From Campylobacterota bacterium (lineage in GTDB: Bacteria; Campylobacterota; Campylobacteria; Campylobacterales; Arcobacteraceae), in assembly GCA_003643835.1 (NCBI GenBank), contig QMKX01000016.1:1-33387 (forward strand): 33,387 bases of DNA, read 5' to 3'. How positions within the stretch are numbered: position 1 is the first letter of the stretch; each line of letters opens with the position of its first letter. The translations under genes were made by a program, and so were the position numbers. The notes beneath the pieces are model-generated. The model made no database searches. It was not told where the DNA came from and was given only the letters and a program-made list of their open reading frames with translations. This document shows positions 31,815 to 33,387 of the stretch, piece by piece.

Positions 31815-32879
31815 ATGAGACATAGTATTGATTATAAATTAGATGTTTATAACTCACTTTTTTTTTGGATAAAGCTATATATGCGTTCAAAGGTTAATTC
31901 TCTGTCAAACAGACAAGTAAAAAGTCAAACAAAGCTAACGGTATCAATACAAACACTTAAAAAAGATTGTGATGATATGGATAAGTTGAAACAGACTATA
32001 AAAGATATACGAAACAATGGTCTCATAGGTGTGGCGACCTATTTTCATCCACTAAATAAGCTATATGACTATGTATATCAAAACTATGACAGCAACACAC
32101 TAAAAAATATAGACGAGGAGTTTTTAAGCGAATTTTTAGTTACAAATACAGCAAGCTTGAGCGACGCTACGAAAAAAAACTATCGTATCACTATCATAGG
32201 ATTTTTCAGTTTTTTAGACAAACAAAACCAAGACACCGATGGCAAGTCTCATATATATCGTATAGAGTTAAAAGGTTGGGGTGGAATTACCGGTGGAAGT
32301 GGCGTCAAACTACCCTCTTTTATGGATGAAAATGAGATAAAAAAGTTTATTCAAGCTATTGATACATATAAGTTTAAACCTGAAGTTCAGCATAGAAATA
32401 AGCTTATAATCAAGATAATCCTATACACAGGTATAAGAGTAAGCGAGGCTATAAATATAAATATCAAAGATATTATAGAAAAAGATGGCTATTTTACTAT
32501 AAAAATAGTCGGCAAAGGCAACAAACAACGCACAGTCCTGCTAAAACTATCACACATAAAAAGCGACTTGCAAATGTGGTTAGACACACGAACTTGCCAA
32601 AGCGATGCCCTATTTTGCACCAAAACAGGTAGCCGACTTTTACAATCGTATGTCAGCAGAACTGTAGAAAACATATTGAGAAGCTGTGGTATCAAAAAAG
32701 AGAAAAATGGAGCCCATATGTTAAGACACAGCTTCGCTACACTTTTATACAACAAAAGCCAAGATTTGATACTGGTGCAAGAAGCTCTAGGTCATGCATC
32801 GCTTGATACATCGAAAATATATACTCACTTTGATAACAATAAGCTGAAAACTGCTGCCAATATGATGGACGATATGTAG
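31815..32879 (+). CDS. xerH: XerH-type tyrosine recombinase
   Basis: 354 residues, close to Helicobacter XerH. The N-terminal half is the core-binding domain. The catalytic set is complete: R208 (TGIRVSE), K234 (VGKGNKQR), H301 and R304 (HMLRHSFAT), H327 (LGHAS) and nucleophile Y336. Unlike XerC/XerD, XerH works alone to resolve chromosome dimers at difH. It begins at ATG 31815 after GAAGG. The dif-like palindrome just upstream supports the assignment over a phage integrase. Confidence 0.88.
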   Translation: MRHSIDYKLDVYNSLFFWIKLYMRSKVNSLSNRQVKSQTKLTVSIQTLKKDCDDMDKLKQTIKDIRNNGLIGVATYFHPLNKLYDYVYQNYDSNTLKNIDEEFLSEFLVTNTASLSDATKKNYRITIIGFFSFLDKQNQDTDGKSHIYRIELKGWGGITGGSGVKLPSFMDENEIKKFIQAIDTYKFKPEVQHRNKLIIKIILYTGIRVSEAININIKDIIEKDGYFTIKIVGKGNKQRTVLLKLSHIKSDLQMWLDTRTCQSDALFCTKTGSRLLQSYVSRTVENILRSCGIKKEKNGAHMLRHSFATLLYNKSQDLILVQEALGHASLDTSKIYTHFDNNKLKTAANMMDDM

Positions 32880-32925
32880 AGTATTATTTATAAAAAAAAT
32901 GGTATACTAACAAAAAAAGAACAAT

Positions 32926-33387
32926 ATGAAAAAGATTTTTTCCATAGCCTTGTCGCTATCACTTATGTATTCATCTACGATGGCAAGGACGATAGTATTC
33001 AACCAAGCCGATATATCGATACAAAAGATAGCAGAACTCAAAGCACAATACCCAGATGCGAAGTTTTATTCTATGCCTGCAGGTGAGTTTGTCCAACAAG
33101 CAAAAAACGGCAAAAATATCAAGATCAAAGACAGAAGTTATATATTGATAGACGAGAAAACAGATGAAAAAATAGCCAAAACTCAAGAACGAGGAGGAAC
33201 AAACTTTTTTGATGGTCCAGATGGAGCTGTTGTTTTGCTAGCGGTTGTAGGTATATTTATAATAGGCTTCGTCATAGTAAATGGTCTATATGTGTTAGCA
33301 TATGCTCTCACACAAGGCAAGGCAGATAACTATTGGTTTGATATCGGTATAACTGGCTCACACATGATTGGAAAAGATGGAAGCGAT
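32926..33387 (+). CDS. Exported membrane-anchored protein, unknown (3' end outside window)
   Basis: ATG 32926 opens a frame that stays open for 154 codons to the window edge. MKKIFSIALSLSLMYSSTMA is a Sec signal peptide cut after STMA. The mature part has FNQADISIQKIAELKAQYPD and SYILIDEKTDEKI, then a hydrophobic helix VVLLAVVGIFIIGFVIVNGL at about 105-124, followed by YWFDIGITGSHMIG. A TGGTATACT -10 box is about 25 bases upstream. No family recognised. Confidence 0.75.
   Translation, partial: MKKIFSIALSLSLMYSSTMARTIVFNQADISIQKIAELKAQYPDAKFYSMPAGEFVQQAKNGKNIKIKDRSYILIDEKTDEKIAKTQERGGTNFFDGPDGAVVLLAVVGIFIIGFVIVNGLYVLAYALTQGKADNYWFDIGITGSHMIGKDGSD

Overview
The window looks like a chromosomal segment of an AT-rich Campylobacterota (epsilonproteobacterial) species. 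Supporting evidence: a tmRNA whose tag reads ANNTNYSPAFAKVA, close to the Campylobacter/Helicobacter tags; a 616-residue PriA; a stand-alone XerH-type recombinase of 354 residues with a dif-like palindrome directly upstream; TATAAT-type -10 boxes; and strong AAGGAG-type ribosome binding sites. The genus cannot be fixed from the sequence alone.

Layout. (1) 1-5630 is a decayed accessory region read almost entirely on the minus strand. It holds the start of a gene with a G14 tract, an ATP-grasp ligase, an IS1595-type transposase remnant fused into a broken patB/malY-like gene, 3' mcrB and 5' mcrC fragments, a frameshifted and truncated C5 cytosine methyltransferase with two HNH nucleases (one split by TGA), and a DUF1016/YhcG-like fragment. 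(2) 5692-13900 is mostly housekeeping: msrBA, ileS flanked by two tiny single-membrane-span proteins, two Sel1-repeat lipoproteins, ssrA, a gamma-glutamylcyclotransferase-like protein, a flavodoxin-fold quinone reductase and a lipoprotein that seems to start at ATA. (3) 13900-21931 is a defence island: a type II methyltransferase/endonuclease pair, a large single-chain type IIG restriction-modification enzyme flanked by orphan copies of its own N- and C-terminal ends, an unknown gene wedged behind it, a HEPN-type protein, and a small unknown protein that shares its leader with the HEPN gene. (4) 21932-25100 is a toxin-antitoxin array: RHH/ParE-like, a wrecked antitoxin/PIN pair, BrnTA and CopG/RelE. 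Its genes are separated by homologous spacers that carry a palindromic repeat and a nearly identical promoter. (5) 25104-33387 returns to core genes: a TMEM43-like protein, a YjdF-like protein, a tightly coupled SDR / DEAD-box helicase / coiled-coil / small protein / prepilin-like / priA operon, a dif-like site, xerH, and the start of an exported protein.

How it fits together. The accessory regions carry several layers of anti-phage or plasmid-stabilising functions in different states of decay. Three repeat families recur at the break points: a 264-bp MITE with IS5-like ends, a hairpin-bearing repeat beginning GAGCACACGGTGCG, and a CATCGTCCACGATG palindrome. The best-resolved event is at 22929-23545, where removing one MITE (with one target duplication) and one 136-bp tandem-repeat block restores a complete 70-residue antitoxin frame. 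The most interesting candidates for undescribed biology are the paired structured leaders before the HEPN gene and the 148-residue protein, the two-copy structured repeat that abuts truncated restriction genes, and the spacer-delimited toxin-antitoxin cassettes.
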